41,613 nt of DNA. Origin: an uncultured Acetatifactor sp. (GTDB lineage: Bacteria; Bacillota; Clostridia; Lachnospirales; Lachnospiraceae). The notes below the pieces were generated by a model. That model was not told where the DNA came from. It saw only the letters and a program-made list of their open reading frames with translations, and searched no databases. Each line of letters opens with the position of its first letter. Position 1 is the first letter of the stretch. The position numbers and the translations under genes were made by a program. Below, piece after piece: positions 29,953 through 39,006 of this stretch. The DNA is taken from NCBI GenBank assembly GCA_947629645.1, contig CANREV010000024.1:1-41613 (forward strand), given 5' to 3'.

Positions 29953-30848
29953 AAAGCCACCATTTTCTTTACCGACTCCGTTAAAAGCTTTTTAAAGTTC
30001 GGCGCCGCCATATCAGCAGCCTCCTGAACCTCCTCATGGGTCAGGGGCTTCGCCGTCATTCCGGCGGCCAGATTGCTGATGCAGGAAATGCCGCAGATCT
30101 TCATACCCATGTGGTTTGCGGCTATCGCCTCCACCACGGTGCTCATGCCTACCGCATCCACACCCATCCCCCGAAGCATCCTGATCTCCGCGGGCGATTC
30201 GAAGGAAGGTCCGGTAAGCTGGGCGTAGACGCCCTCCTGAAGATAAATCTGATTCTCCCTCGCCGCTTTCACGATCACTTCCTGCAGCTCTTTGTCATAC
30301 ACGGTACTCATGTCGGGGAAACGCACTCCCAGTTCATCTATATTGGTCCCGACCAGGGGATTGGGCGCAAAGACGGAGATGTGGTCCCGTATCATCATCA
30401 GGTCTCCCGCATGGAAAGTCGTATTGACACCGCCCGCCGCGTTGGTCAAAAATAAAATTTCCGCTCCCAAAAGCTTCATCAATCTGACAGGAAGCACCAC
30501 ATCACTTATGGGATACCCTTCATAATAATGGACCCTGCCTTTCATACACACCACCGGTACCTCATCCACAAACCCGAAGATGAACCGACCCGCATGTCCC
30601 GGCACTGTGGATACCGGAAAGCCCTCTATCACGCTGTAGGCGATCTCCGTTTCCACCCTGATCTGCTCCGCGTAATCTCCCAGGCCAGAGCCCAGCACGA
30701 TGGCAACCTTGGGCTTAAAGTCCGTCCATCTGCGGACTGTTTCACAACACTTCAGAAGTTTTGCGTACGCCGGGTCCGCCCCCGTCCGGTCCGTGACGCT
30801 TTTGTCCGTGCCTGTCTGATTTATTCTCATCTCGTCCGTTTTCTCCAT
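29949..30848 (-). CDS. punA: purine-nucleoside phosphorylase
   Basis: The 299-aa protein has the trimeric PNP signatures VAIVLGSGLGDYAEQI (near residue 48), VSTVPGHAGRF, GRVHYYEGYP, LFLTNAAGGVN and GMSTVVEAIAANHMG. It cleaves purine nucleosides with phosphate to base and ribose-1-phosphate. The N-terminus has ~30 additional polar residues (MEKTDEMRINQTGTDKS…) compared with many homologues; an internal start cannot be excluded. GGGTGG precedes the ATG. It is first gene of the salvage run and feeds bases to the same pathway as the NCS2 permease. Confidence 0.92.
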   Translation of the reverse strand: MEKTDEMRINQTGTDKSVTDRTGADPAYAKLLKCCETVRRWTDFKPKVAIVLGSGLGDYAEQIRVETEIAYSVIEGFPVSTVPGHAGRFIFGFVDEVPVVCMKGRVHYYEGYPISDVVLPVRLMKLLGAEILFLTNAAGGVNTTFHAGDLMMIRDHISVFAPNPLVGTNIDELGVRFPDMSTVYDKELQEVIVKAARENQIYLQEGVYAQLTGPSFESPAEIRMLRGMGVDAVGMSTVVEAIAANHMGMKICGISCISNLAAGMTAKPLTHEEVQEAADMAAPNFKKLLTESVKKMVAL

Positions 30849-30936
30849 CTACACCACCCAGTCCCTTTTTATTTTGATACCTTTTTAACAGAATACGCCG
30901 CTATCCGGTTACAACAAGTCAATACCCTGATATGGG

Positions 30937-32505
30937 TCAAAAATCGCTGAGCTTAATCACCACAAAATCATCACAGATCTCTATGCAGTTATATTCCGGC
31001 CACATAGCCATACAGGTACTATAGTCCAGAGCCTCCTCCATCCGGTCCGCACGAAGCTGTTCATAGTCGGCGCCCAGCGTGTGGAAAAATCCCAGGATAC
31101 GTCTGGTACTCCAGTAATCTAACGGCTCCACCTCCGTGTCATAATCGAAGAAGGAATATCCGATGATCTCGCCCTGGACGCAGCTGCCATTAGGCTCAAA
31201 TTCCAGATGCCCTACCACCGCCACCGGAAGATTCCAGCGGTTCACCCTCTTTAACTCCCTGATCAGATCTCTGGCGATAGCCGCATCCTGCTCATAACGG
31301 CAGCGGTCAGTGTAATACAGCGCCTCCGTCATCCTGGCCTGTCCCACCCCGCAGCAGACGCAGATGAACGATAATACAACCGCCGCTCCCCTCTCAAAGC
31401 CGCGCCGGGAAAAACCGGCCAATCGCAGAAGCGTCAGATTCAGATAGGCTAAAAAACCTGTGATGACCGGCAGGATCAGCTGGGAACGCACCACCGGTAT
31501 GCCGCCCATAACGATGGTCATCAAAAAGGGCATTATCATCATTGCCAGATACAGTAAAACCACCACAACACCGCGTCCCTTATCCTGCCCGCAGCGCTTT
31601 TTTAATACCATTGCGAGAAGAATCAGGGAAACCATACACAAAAGCCCGTACCCCCAGTGATAAAAAATGGAGTCGGCGCCGGTCAGTACCTGCCGGACAT
31701 GATGGAGAATGTTCCGGAAATTATCCAGAACCGCCCCTTTTCCCCACAGTATCTGCTGGTCCAGATAATCGGACGTACTGAAAAACAGCTTTGTCACCGC
31801 CAGGTTAGCGAAAAAAGCAGCCAGAAACAAAGCCACATACCGTCCCAGCTTTTTTCCGAAAAGCCCGATCGAAAACCTTTCCTTATCCTCCGCAAGGGCG
31901 CCCAGTTCACCAAGAAGGAGCACAGTTACCACTCCGAAAATATAGAGCGCCACAAAAACCTGATAACTCGAAAATGTGATAACCAAAAGCGCCGCCGCTG
32001 CCAAAAACAACAATGCCCGCCGCTTTTGAATCCTTTTTTCCGCCCAAAGTCCTGACAGGTATAAAGCAAATGCCGTCAGCAGAAAGCAGGCGCAGATTTC
32101 CATACTTTGAAGGGAAAAATAGAACTGCTCCACAAGAATCGGATGAGACACCCACAATATGCCCCCCAGGACCCACGCGGCCAGCACATACTGCCCGTCT
32201 CCCTCCACGCCGCTTACATGATCCCAGAGCAGAAAGAACGCGGACACCGCCAGAACCAAAAACGCCAGCGTAAGCATTCCCGCAAAATAAGGGTTGAACC
32301 GGCTGTTGCCCAGCAGATACTTTAAAAACACCAGCCCCTGACGTCCTGTGGCCAGCCAGCCTCCGTAAAAATCCTCTCCCAGATGGATGATATCTTCCGT
32401 GTCGATCCCGACCACATTGGAATTTAACTTTGCGCTATGGAGCAGGAAAACGGACAAACCTACAAAAAACAAATGGATGCGATACTTTTTTATCTCAATT
32501 TTCAA
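30937..32505 (-). CDS. GtrII-like glucosyltransferase domain membrane protein
   Basis: The ~522-aa polytopic protein has ~11 membrane helices. LNSNVVGIDTEDIIHLGEDF and GGWLATGRQGLVFLKYLLG near the N-terminus match GtrII-type glucosyltransferases (GT-C fold), which transfer lipid-linked glucose on the outer face of the membrane. I start it at TTG 32505 because AAGGAG lies 9 nt upstream. The ATG at 32556 overlaps the -10 box of its own promoter and cannot be translated from that transcript. It is divergent from a second GT-C-like gene, suggesting a joint role in surface glycan modification. Confidence 0.8.
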   Translation of the reverse strand: MKIEIKKYRIHLFFVGLSVFLLHSAKLNSNVVGIDTEDIIHLGEDFYGGWLATGRQGLVFLKYLLGNSRFNPYFAGMLTLAFLVLAVSAFFLLWDHVSGVEGDGQYVLAAWVLGGILWVSHPILVEQFYFSLQSMEICACFLLTAFALYLSGLWAEKRIQKRRALLFLAAAALLVITFSSYQVFVALYIFGVVTVLLLGELGALAEDKERFSIGLFGKKLGRYVALFLAAFFANLAVTKLFFSTSDYLDQQILWGKGAVLDNFRNILHHVRQVLTGADSIFYHWGYGLLCMVSLILLAMVLKKRCGQDKGRGVVVVLLYLAMMIMPFLMTIVMGGIPVVRSQLILPVITGFLAYLNLTLLRLAGFSRRGFERGAAVVLSFICVCCGVGQARMTEALYYTDRCRYEQDAAIARDLIRELKRVNRWNLPVAVVGHLEFEPNGSCVQGEIIGYSFFDYDTEVEPLDYWSTRRILGFFHTLGADYEQLRADRMEEALDYSTCMAMWPEYNCIEICDDFVVIKLSDF

Positions 32506-32547
32506 GCCTGAGCTCTCCTTAAAAGACTGCCATATATAACCAATCCC

Positions 32548-32576
32548 ATTATACAAAAAAACAGGTTAAAAAGCAA
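32548..32576 (-). promoter_or_regulatory. promoter of the GtrII-like gene
   Basis: Minus strand TTGCTT (32576-32571), a 17-bp spacer and TATAAT (32553-32548). Start near 32541. Confidence 0.65.
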
Positions 32577-32581
32577 ATTAT

Positions 32582-32610
32582 TTGTTTTGCGGGGGATAAT
32601 ATGATATAAT
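32582..32610 (+). promoter_or_regulatory. promoter of the DUF2142-like gene
   Basis: TTGTTT (32582-32587), a 17-bp spacer and TATAAT (32605-32610). The -35 box begins 5 bp from that of the divergent GtrII promoter, so the two are back to back and could share regulation. Start near 32617 leaves a ~105-nt leader. Confidence 0.65.
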
Positions 32611-32721
32611 GACCTTATTCTGAGTGGGGACGGCCGGACGGCCATCTGCTCCACCACCGGTGACCCCGGACAAAAGCGATACAAAACCAAAAATAAACGG
32701 ATACAAGGAACAGACCGATAC

Positions 32722-34173
32722 ATGACGAAAAAAAAAATCCGATATGACTTTATCAATTCCATCCGCCCGCAGGCGTTGATCACTTTCTGTTATTTTGCCC
32801 TTTATGTCGTTCTGGGGCTTTCTTTGCTGTTCAGACAGCCTTTCGGCGATCCTCCCGATGAGTATAACCGCTATCTGATCCCTCAGTATATCGCGCAATA
32901 CGGCACGCTGCCAGACGGCTTTGAAGAATCCATCCGCATTCCCGCCTATGGTTTTTCCTACGCTTTCCAACCCATTCTGCCCTACATGGTGCAAGGTTAT
33001 ACCATGCGGTTTGCAGGACTGTTTACGCAGGATGCGGATATCCTTTTTTACACCGCCCGGCTGGTTGATTTTGCATTCGGTCTGGTCATGGCCGTATTCC
33101 TGTTACTGTTAGGCAGACAATGGTTTTCTTCCGTCAGGCTGCGGTGGCTTTTCTGTTTTCTCACCATGTTCCTGCCCCAAAGCCTTTTTCTGCACACCTA
33201 CGTCAACACGGACTCCTGCTGTATGATGTCCATCACCATCATGCTCTACGGCCTGACTTTATGCCTGTCCGATCATTTCCGCCGCCGCTCCTGCGTGATC
33301 ATGTCGGCGGGCATTATTCTCTGCGCCCTCTCTTACTATAACGCCTATGGGTTCATCCTGAGCTGTATCCTGCTGTTTTTTGCTCATTACCTGTCTTTTC
33401 AGGAGGGGAAATTACATCTGGACTGGAAACCTTTTCTCAAAAAAGGCCTCCTGATCAGCGCCATCGTGCTTTTGGGGATCGGCTGGTGGTTTATCCGGAG
33501 TTATATTCTTTATGACGGCGATTTTCTGGGCCTGCGGACCAGAAATATGTGTTCGGAACTCTACGGGAACGAAAACATGAAGCCGGACGTCAGAATCACT
33601 TACAAGTCCACCGGATACACGCTGCTTTCCATGATACTTGAATCAGATTTTCTGGTACTCTCCCTCAACAGTTTTATCTGTATGTACGGCCCTATGGTGC
33701 TCACCACCGCCACATGGATCTACCGCTTTTATAAGCTATTGTTTGCGGCGGGTATCGCGGGAGCCTTTCTGCCTCTGTCGCGCATCCGGCCTTCCAGGGG
33801 GCACAAAGGTATTTCTTTCGGCGAAAGACATGGGCTGAATGTTTTCTTTCATATCAACATGGCGCTCTGTATGCTGATTCCCTTTGTGCTGAGTCTGATC
33901 TATTCCTACAGTACGGATTACCAGCCCCAGGGCAGATACCTGATGCCCGCCCTGATCCCTCTGTGCTATTATACGGTCCGCGGTCTGGAAAAAGTTTCCC
34001 TTCTGCTTTTTGCCGGACTTGGCCGCCTGAAATCAAAAAAGCCCGTGAGCGAAGTCTTTTTTGACCGTCTGCTCACAGGCCTGTGCGTTCTTCTCATTCT
34101 CATGATGGCGGCGGCGGAATGCGTCACCGTGTACGGGTATGCGTTTCCCTATTTTGAAACGCTCAGAACCTGA
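32722..34173 (+). CDS. DUF2142-like polytopic membrane protein (GT-C fold)
   Basis: The 483-aa protein has ~10 hydrophobic segments. FGDPPDEYNRYLIPQYIAQY after the first helix carries the acidic residue of GT-C glycosyltransferases and matches DUF2142-type proteins. Further on are LFYTARLVDFAFGLVMA, LPQSLFLHTYVNTDS and a C-terminal DYQPQGRYLMPALIPL loop (the 'GRY' motif). It is probably a lipid-linked sugar transferase or related wall-glycan protein. The ribosome binding site is weak (AAGGA, 12 nt away). Only this gene and 16221-16631 lie on the plus strand in the right 39 kb. Confidence 0.8.
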   Translation: MTKKKIRYDFINSIRPQALITFCYFALYVVLGLSLLFRQPFGDPPDEYNRYLIPQYIAQYGTLPDGFEESIRIPAYGFSYAFQPILPYMVQGYTMRFAGLFTQDADILFYTARLVDFAFGLVMAVFLLLLGRQWFSSVRLRWLFCFLTMFLPQSLFLHTYVNTDSCCMMSITIMLYGLTLCLSDHFRRRSCVIMSAGIILCALSYYNAYGFILSCILLFFAHYLSFQEGKLHLDWKPFLKKGLLISAIVLLGIGWWFIRSYILYDGDFLGLRTRNMCSELYGNENMKPDVRITYKSTGYTLLSMILESDFLVLSLNSFICMYGPMVLTTATWIYRFYKLLFAAGIAGAFLPLSRIRPSRGHKGISFGERHGLNVFFHINMALCMLIPFVLSLIYSYSTDYQPQGRYLMPALIPLCYYTVRGLEKVSLLLFAGLGRLKSKKPVSEVFFDRLLTGLCVLLILMMAAAECVTVYGYAFPYFETLRT

Positions 34174-34301
34174 AAAAGTTGCGGCCGCAGTCATGGCAAC
34201 TGCAAATACTTTCACGCTTCTTCCGCTCCGGTCCTGACTGTCGATGGGCGCCCATATAGGAAAGCGGCTCGTTTCAGATCAGGGACAGACAACGCATCGT
34301 C

Positions 34302-35786
34302 TCAGATAATGATGCAGACCATACCACCATTGCTGTCATTGACAATTTTTTGCATGGTATCCTGCAATTTTATCTGACTTTCCTCGCCAATTACTGCCAC
34401 TTTTGCAGTAATTCCGTCATTAACCAACTGTTCAATGGTCTTTCCGAAAATATTGGTATCCCAGATCCCGTTCTCCTTGTCTGTCTGATTGATGTACCGG
34501 ATCAGGTCGTCAGCCTGCTCCTGCGTCCCAACGATCGGGGCGATCTCTGTCTCGATATTTGCCCGGATCATATGTATGGAAGGACTGGATGCTTTGATCT
34601 TGACTCCGAATTTATTCCCATGTTTGATCAGCTCCGGCTTCTCTAAGACAATCTCCTCGCGGTCCGGCGTCACCACGCCGTACCCTTTCATCCTGACCAT
34701 GCTCACCGCATCCAGTACTTTCGCGTACTCGTGCTTCATCGCCGCGAACTTTTTCAGATTACTGATCAGCTGGTATTCATCGGCGATAGGCTCTCCCACC
34801 ATCTCCGTCAGCATCTCGTAATAGTATTTTTCCTCCACATCCAGCTGTATCCGTATCACCCCGTCCGACAGTCTGACGGCATCCGTTTTACAGCGTTTTA
34901 TGTACTCGCTCTCTATGGAAACAGGATTCTCCAGCACGTTGCGGATGGTGTTGTAATCCTTCATCAAAAGCCTGACTTTCTCTATGATATCCTGTTTCAT
35001 CCGATTGTCGGAAGGAAGCATTTCCACCCACTTCGGGATATAAAACTCCAGAGAAGAAATAGGAAATTCATAAAGCACTTTTTCCAGCAGCATATTGATA
35101 TCTTCTTTTTTCAGCTGTTCACAGTTTACCGCAACGGTAGACACTCCGTATTTTTCACTAATCTCCGAAACGACCTTTTTTGTTTCATCAGAATAAGGTT
35201 TCTGGCTGTTTACCAGTACAAGGAACGGCTTGCGCAGCTTTTTCAGCGCCGTGATCGTCTTTTCCTCGGCCTCCAGATAATTACTCCTTGGAATCTCCCC
35301 GAAACTGCCGTCTGTGGTGATGACAAGCCCTATGGTGGAATGATCGTTCATGACCTTGTCTGTACCCAGTTCCGCCGCCTGGGTAAAGGGGATCTCGTAA
35401 TCAAACCAGGGCGTTTTCACCATACGCTCCACATCCTCTTCCATGTGTCCCGCAGCGCCCTCCACCATATATCCCACGCAGTCGATCAGCCGCACGGATA
35501 CCTCCACATCCCCGTTCAACGTCACCTTTGCGGCCTCATTAGGAATAAACTTGGGCTCCGTTGTGGTAATGGTCTTGCCTCCGGCGCTCTGGGGCAGTTC
35601 ATCCTGCGCCCGCATTCTGGCGTGCTCATCCTCCATAAAAGGAAGCACCAGCTCCTCCATAAAGCGTTTGATGAAGGTGGATTTCCCAGTGCGCACCGGA
35701 CCCAGCACTCCTATGTAGATCTCCCCTCCGGTACGGTGCCTGATATCATTGTATAAGTCATAGGTATTCAAAGCAAAATTTTCCAT
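34302..35786 (-). CDS. spoIVA: stage IV sporulation protein A
   Basis: The 494-aa protein starts MENFALNTYDLYNDIRHRTG. The N-terminal ATPase region holds Walker A GPVRTGKSTF (near 34), TTTEPKFIPNEA and DCVGYMVEGA. A middle domain follows, and the C-terminus GGMVCIII fits SpoIVA, whose end docks on SpoVM at the forespore membrane. SpoIVA polymerises using ATP to form the spore coat base and is made in the mother cell. AGGAGG lies 8 nt before ATG 35786; the 22 codons further upstream are not used. The Shine-Dalgarno is part of a hairpin (35794-35829). Confidence 0.95.
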   Translation of the reverse strand: MENFALNTYDLYNDIRHRTGGEIYIGVLGPVRTGKSTFIKRFMEELVLPFMEDEHARMRAQDELPQSAGGKTITTTEPKFIPNEAAKVTLNGDVEVSVRLIDCVGYMVEGAAGHMEEDVERMVKTPWFDYEIPFTQAAELGTDKVMNDHSTIGLVITTDGSFGEIPRSNYLEAEEKTITALKKLRKPFLVLVNSQKPYSDETKKVVSEISEKYGVSTVAVNCEQLKKEDINMLLEKVLYEFPISSLEFYIPKWVEMLPSDNRMKQDIIEKVRLLMKDYNTIRNVLENPVSIESEYIKRCKTDAVRLSDGVIRIQLDVEEKYYYEMLTEMVGEPIADEYQLISNLKKFAAMKHEYAKVLDAVSMVRMKGYGVVTPDREEIVLEKPELIKHGNKFGVKIKASSPSIHMIRANIETEIAPIVGTQEQADDLIRYINQTDKENGIWDTNIFGKTIEQLVNDGITAKVAVIGEESQIKLQDTMQKIVNDSNGGMVCIII

Positions 35787-35793
35787 AGAAAAA

Positions 35794-35829
35794 CCTCCTG
35801 CATATCCTGTTATATGTATATGTAGGAGG
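35794..35829 (-). promoter_or_regulatory. hairpin sequestering the spoIVA ribosome binding site
   Basis: In mRNA sense CCTCCT-A-CATAT pairs with ATATG-C-AGGAGG (11 pairs, one mismatch, 12-nt loop), followed by TTTTT. AGGAGG is the spoIVA Shine-Dalgarno. A possible sigma-E promoter (TCATTT, 15 bp, CATATACA) overlaps the 5' arm, so a sporulation transcript would start within the loop and leave the site free. Confidence 0.6.
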
Positions 35830-35915
35830 CTTTCCGGAAATGACATTAACAACTACCCGAATTTGACCACCGTATAGACCAGCCGTCAATATTCAGATAC
35901 ATAAACTCCGTATCC

Positions 35916-36305
35916 TTACACCAGCGTGATGCCCGCTCTCTGAGCCATAAACTCCATCCATTTCACACGCTTCATCAAAGAAATTTTGTCGGTGACTAAC
36001 GCCCCGGACTCCGCATCTTTGTGTGTGATCGCGATGCCCATAGGGATCAGACTTTGAGAACACTTTTCCAACTGTGTGATTTCGGAATAGGGGATCACGA
36101 TATTAGAATTCAACAGACCTGTGATGACAATCAGCCGTTTTTCCGTAAAATAGACCCAGCCCTGTTTCCAGGTCCCCATCCTTTTCGTCAGGTGTTCCAC
36201 ATAATTAGCCTGAAAGAAGTCCACCAGAGTGTCCTCCTGAGACATAAGACCTGCCTCCACCAGTTTGTTTTTCTGTTTCTCAAGTTTAGATGCCGATGCT
36301 GCCAT
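35916..36305 (-). CDS. PH/GRAM-like domain protein
   Basis: The 129-aa protein has an N-terminal helix with a basic stretch, then a β-rich PH/GRAM-like fold: QGWVYFTEKRLIVITGLLNS, NIVIPYSEITQLEKC and PMGIAITHKDAE, with a C-terminal helix KRVKWMEFMAQRAG. Bacterial PH-like domains often bind membranes or proteins. GAGGGG precedes the ATG. It follows the anchored protein at 36358-37086 by 52 bp and precedes spoIVA, so one transcript from the poly-G promoter could cover it. Function unknown. Confidence 0.7.
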   Translation of the reverse strand: MAASASKLEKQKNKLVEAGLMSQEDTLVDFFQANYVEHLTKRMGTWKQGWVYFTEKRLIVITGLLNSNIVIPYSEITQLEKCSQSLIPMGIAITHKDAESGALVTDKISLMKRVKWMEFMAQRAGITLV

Positions 36306-36357
36306 TGTACCCCTCTCTTTCTGTCACAAACAGGACAACAATTATTTTCCTGAAATT

Positions 36358-37086
36358 TTACATATTCTTTGCTTTTCCGCCGCCCTGTGCGTTGGCGGTA
36401 CGGCCTTTGAAATCTCCGCGGTTGGAATTGTTGGGGTATCCCGTGGCGTGCGTGCCGTTCGCGGTATTCACCTTCTCCATCCAGTAAGGGACAATCTCTT
36501 TTGCCCACTTTTCCGCCGCCTCTTTCTGCGTGATCGTTACCTTGGACGCGGTGACCTCGCTGGCGTTATTTTTAACATAGGAAGCCTGCACCTGAAGGGT
36601 GACGATCTTATTGCCTTCCTTGTCATAAAATTCCGCCCAGCCCTCGCTATTGCTGCATTTGCCGTTCACAAGCCCCAGCTGTTCGGGTCTGATCTCATAA
36701 GAATCCTTGTAAGTGATCCGGCAGGGCTTCCCGTCCGCGATCTGCAGCGGCGCCACCACGATCCGCTCCTTGTTAAAGCCGATGGCAAAATACCAGTATC
36801 GGTAAGTCGTCCGATTGGCCTTAAGATCCGTATCCGAAGTGGTAAAAGTAGCGTAAGCCGCCGTCATGGAAGAATCTCCCTCTGCGATCTTTTTGACGAT
36901 TTCTGCCACTCTTTCCTTTTCCTCGCTGTTCTCACCCGCTTTTTTCTGGAAAGACTCCTTGATAAACAGGACAACGGCGCACACAGCGATGATCAGTACC
37001 ACCGTCAGAATGCGCACATTCCCGTCCTCATCCAGAAACAGGCCCGCGCCTGCAAGCCCCTGCTGCAGCATAAGTAATTGAATCAT
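36358..37086 (-). CDS. membrane-anchored hypothetical protein under a poly-G promoter
   Basis: The 242-aa protein starts MIQLLMLQQGLAGAGLFLDE and has one membrane segment (residues ~24-42, RILTVVLIIAVCAVVLFIKE), then a charged helix. A β-rich domain follows with YRYWYFAIGFNKERIVVAPL and KDSYEIRPEQLGLVNG, and the tail is Asn/Gly-rich (NGTHATGYPNNSN … GKAKNM). I do not recognise a named family. The ATG at 37086 has AAGAAGG upstream; 12 extra codons in the longer frame lack a site. Its promoter at 37239-37269 contains ten G in the spacer. It is probably co-transcribed with the PH-like gene. Confidence 0.7.
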   Translation of the reverse strand: MIQLLMLQQGLAGAGLFLDEDGNVRILTVVLIIAVCAVVLFIKESFQKKAGENSEEKERVAEIVKKIAEGDSSMTAAYATFTTSDTDLKANRTTYRYWYFAIGFNKERIVVAPLQIADGKPCRITYKDSYEIRPEQLGLVNGKCSNSEGWAEFYDKEGNKIVTLQVQASYVKNNASEVTASKVTITQKEAAEKWAKEIVPYWMEKVNTANGTHATGYPNNSNRGDFKGRTANAQGGGKAKNM

Positions 37087-37238
37087 CTTTGATACCTTCT
37101 TCCTTTGATCTTTTTCTCCCATTCTGAAAGCGTTTCATACCGCTTATGGGATTTTTAACCGCCGTTTAAAAGCTCCTCTCCGCCACTGTTTTGAAAAACG
37201 CCCGACCAGACAGCCTGAAAAGATCCTTAAACATTAAA

Positions 37239-37269
37239 ATTATACCCCCCCCCCGTATAGTTTTGTCAA
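37239..37269 (-). promoter_or_regulatory. promoter with G10 homopolymer in its spacer
   Basis: On the minus strand TTGACA (37269-37264) and TATAAT (37244-37239), both perfect consensus boxes, enclose a 19-bp spacer of AAACTATAC followed by ten G (37254-37245). The -35 box begins 3 bp after the tyrS stop codon. Loss of two G would give the optimal 17-bp spacing, so tract length should set promoter strength. Confidence 0.8.
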
Positions 37270-37272
37270 GTG

Positions 37273-38499
37273 CTATTTCGTAATAATACGCTTAAAATTC
37301 TTTTTTCCCCGTTTTACGATCATGCCTTCGCCCGCGAACTGATCCTGTTCATATAAAGTCTTAATGTCCGTCACTTTCTCATTGTCCACAGTGACTCCTC
37401 CCTGTTCCACGGCGCGTCTGGCCTCGGAGCGCGATGCGGTCAGTCCGGCTTTCACCAAAACATTGAGGATATCGATCTTTCCATCCCCAAAGTCGTCTTC
37501 CGACAACACGCAGGATGGCATATCCGCCGCGCTGCCGCCGCCCATGAAAAGCGCTCTTGCGCTTTCTTTCGCTTTCCCGGCCTCCTCTGTCCCGTGAACC
37601 AGCTGCGTCAGTTCATAAGCCAGTATCTCCTTCGCCTGATTGAGCTGGCTGCCCTCCCAGCTCTCCATTTCCTTTATCTGCTCTAAAGGCAGGAAGGTCA
37701 GCATTTTTAAACATTTGATCACGTCCGCGTCATCCACGTTCCGCCAGTACTGATAAAACTCAAAAGGTGATGTTTTCCCAGGATCCAGCCAGACAGCGCC
37801 CTTCTGGGTCTTTCCCATCTTCTTTCCCTCGGAATTCAGCAGCAGCGTGATCGTCATGGCATAAGCGTCTTTGCCCAGCTTCCGGCGGATCAGTTCCGTT
37901 CCCCCGAGCATGTTGCTCCACTGGTCATCGCCGCCAAACTGCATATTGCATCCGTATTTCTCGTACAAACATAAAAAGTCGTAACTCTGCATGATCATGT
38001 AATTGAATTCCAGGAAGCTTAATCCCTTTTCCATCCGCTGCCTGTAACACTCCGCCGTAAGCATGCGGTTTACGGAGAAATGCACGCCGATATCACGGAT
38101 AAACTCAATGTAATTTAAGTCCCGCAGCCACTGGGCGTTATTGACCATCAGGGCTTTTCCCTCGCCAAACTCAATAAACCGGCTCATCTGCTTTTTAAAG
38201 CACTCGCAGTTATGGTCAATGGTCTCGGTCGTCATCATGGTACGCAGGTCGCTTCTGCCGGAAGGGTCTCCGATCATCGCCGTTCCTCCGCCGATCAGGG
38301 CGATCGGCCTGTTGCCCGCCATCTGCAGACGCTTCATCAGGCAAAGCGCCATGAAATGTCCCACATGAAGACTGTCCGCCGTGGGATCAAAGCCGATGTA
38401 GAAGGTAGCCTTACCATTGTTGATCAACTCCCTGATCTCCTCCTCGTCCGTAAGCTGCGCAAGCAGCCCTCTTTCCTTTAATTCGTCAAATACTGTCAT
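37273..38499 (-). CDS. tyrS: tyrosyl-tRNA synthetase
   Basis: The 408-aa enzyme has class I motifs: HVGH within [14 protein letters not shown] (HIGH, near 45), the tyrosine pocket with [12 protein letters not shown] and [14 protein letters not shown], and KMGKT as KMSKS variant. The C-terminal S4-like RNA-binding domain reads [23 protein letters not shown] 38499 has AAGGAG 9 nt upstream; the 18 extra codons of the longer frame lie in the leader. The upstream T-box (38552-38853) makes expression depend on uncharged tRNA-Tyr. Confidence 0.95.
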   Translation of the reverse strand: MTVFDELKERGLLAQLTDEEEIRELINNGKATFYIGFDPTADSLHVGHFMALCLMKRLQMAGNRPIALIGGGTAMIGDPSGRSDLRTMMTTETIDHNCECFKKQMSRFIEFGEGKALMVNNAQWLRDLNYIEFIRDIGVHFSVNRMLTAECYRQRMEKGLSFLEFNYMIMQSYDFLCLYEKYGCNMQFGGDDQWSNMLGGTELIRRKLGKDAYAMTITLLLNSEGKKMGKTQKGAVWLDPGKTSPFEFYQYWRNVDDADVIKCLKMLTFLPLEQIKEMESWEGSQLNQAKEILAYELTQLVHGTEEAGKAKESARALFMGGGSAADMPSCVLSEDDFGDGKIDILNVLVKAGLTASRSEARRAVEQGGVTVDNEKVTDIKTLYEQDQFAGEGMIVKRGKKNFKRIITK

Positions 38500-38551
38500 T
38501 TTAGTTTTCTCCTTTCCGCTTTTTCGCTGCCGCATCATATGCCGGACGCAC

Positions 38552-38853
38552 AAAAAAAACGCCCTTATTGCTAAGGACGAGTTAAACCCGTGTTACCACC
38601 CTAATTCCCACAAGGCTCACGCCTTATGGCTTGGCAGGTATCCATCAATACCCCGGCAGATATCGGTGCCTCCGGCAAAGCCTACTCTGCACCTTTCGAT
38701 AGAAAAACATACTCACGATCATGCGCATTTGGGTCTGCTGCTCCGAGATGTATTTCCCTTTGCCCTGCTTTGCGCCTCTCACCAACCGGCAGCTCTCTGT
38801 CAGCCTGTAAACAAAGGTACTTCTTCTCATCATCGCGTTTTCAAGTGTTATGA
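38552..38853 (-). promoter_or_regulatory. Tyr T-box riboswitch of tyrS
   Basis: The ~300-nt leader has the T-box core AGGGTGGTAACACGGGT (near 38605-38586) and stem I elements (AGAGAGCTGCCGGTTGGTGA, then AGAGG). The likely specifier UAC is at 38752-38750 (GGGAAA-TAC-ATC), a tyrosine codon as expected. The terminator CGTCCTTA/TAAGGGCG with eight T is at 38579-38552. Uncharged tRNA-Tyr binding would form the antiterminator and allow tyrS expression. Confidence 0.93.
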
Positions 38854-38859
38854 TGATTC

Positions 38860-38888
38860 ATTATACAAACCAGCCCGCCCCTTGTCAA
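38860..38888 (-). promoter_or_regulatory. consensus promoter of the tyrS leader
   Basis: Perfect TTGACA (38888-38883) and TATAAT (38865-38860) with a 17-bp spacer on the minus strand. Start near 38853, at the head of the T-box. Confidence 0.88.
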
Positions 38889-39006
38889 GCGTTACTTTAT
38901 CATTGCGCGGAATTTGTAGCAACGGTTCAGTCAGCTGGGATTTCATGAGCAAAGGCAGGTGCATAGCACCGAAAAGCGCGGCAGCGCGACTTTGCGAATG
39001 GCGCGG

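Noticed and set aside
34731..35756. Plus-strand ORF of 341 codons opposite spoIVA
   Set aside because: Antisense to spoIVA, His/Phe/Leu-rich with no domain and no ribosome binding site.
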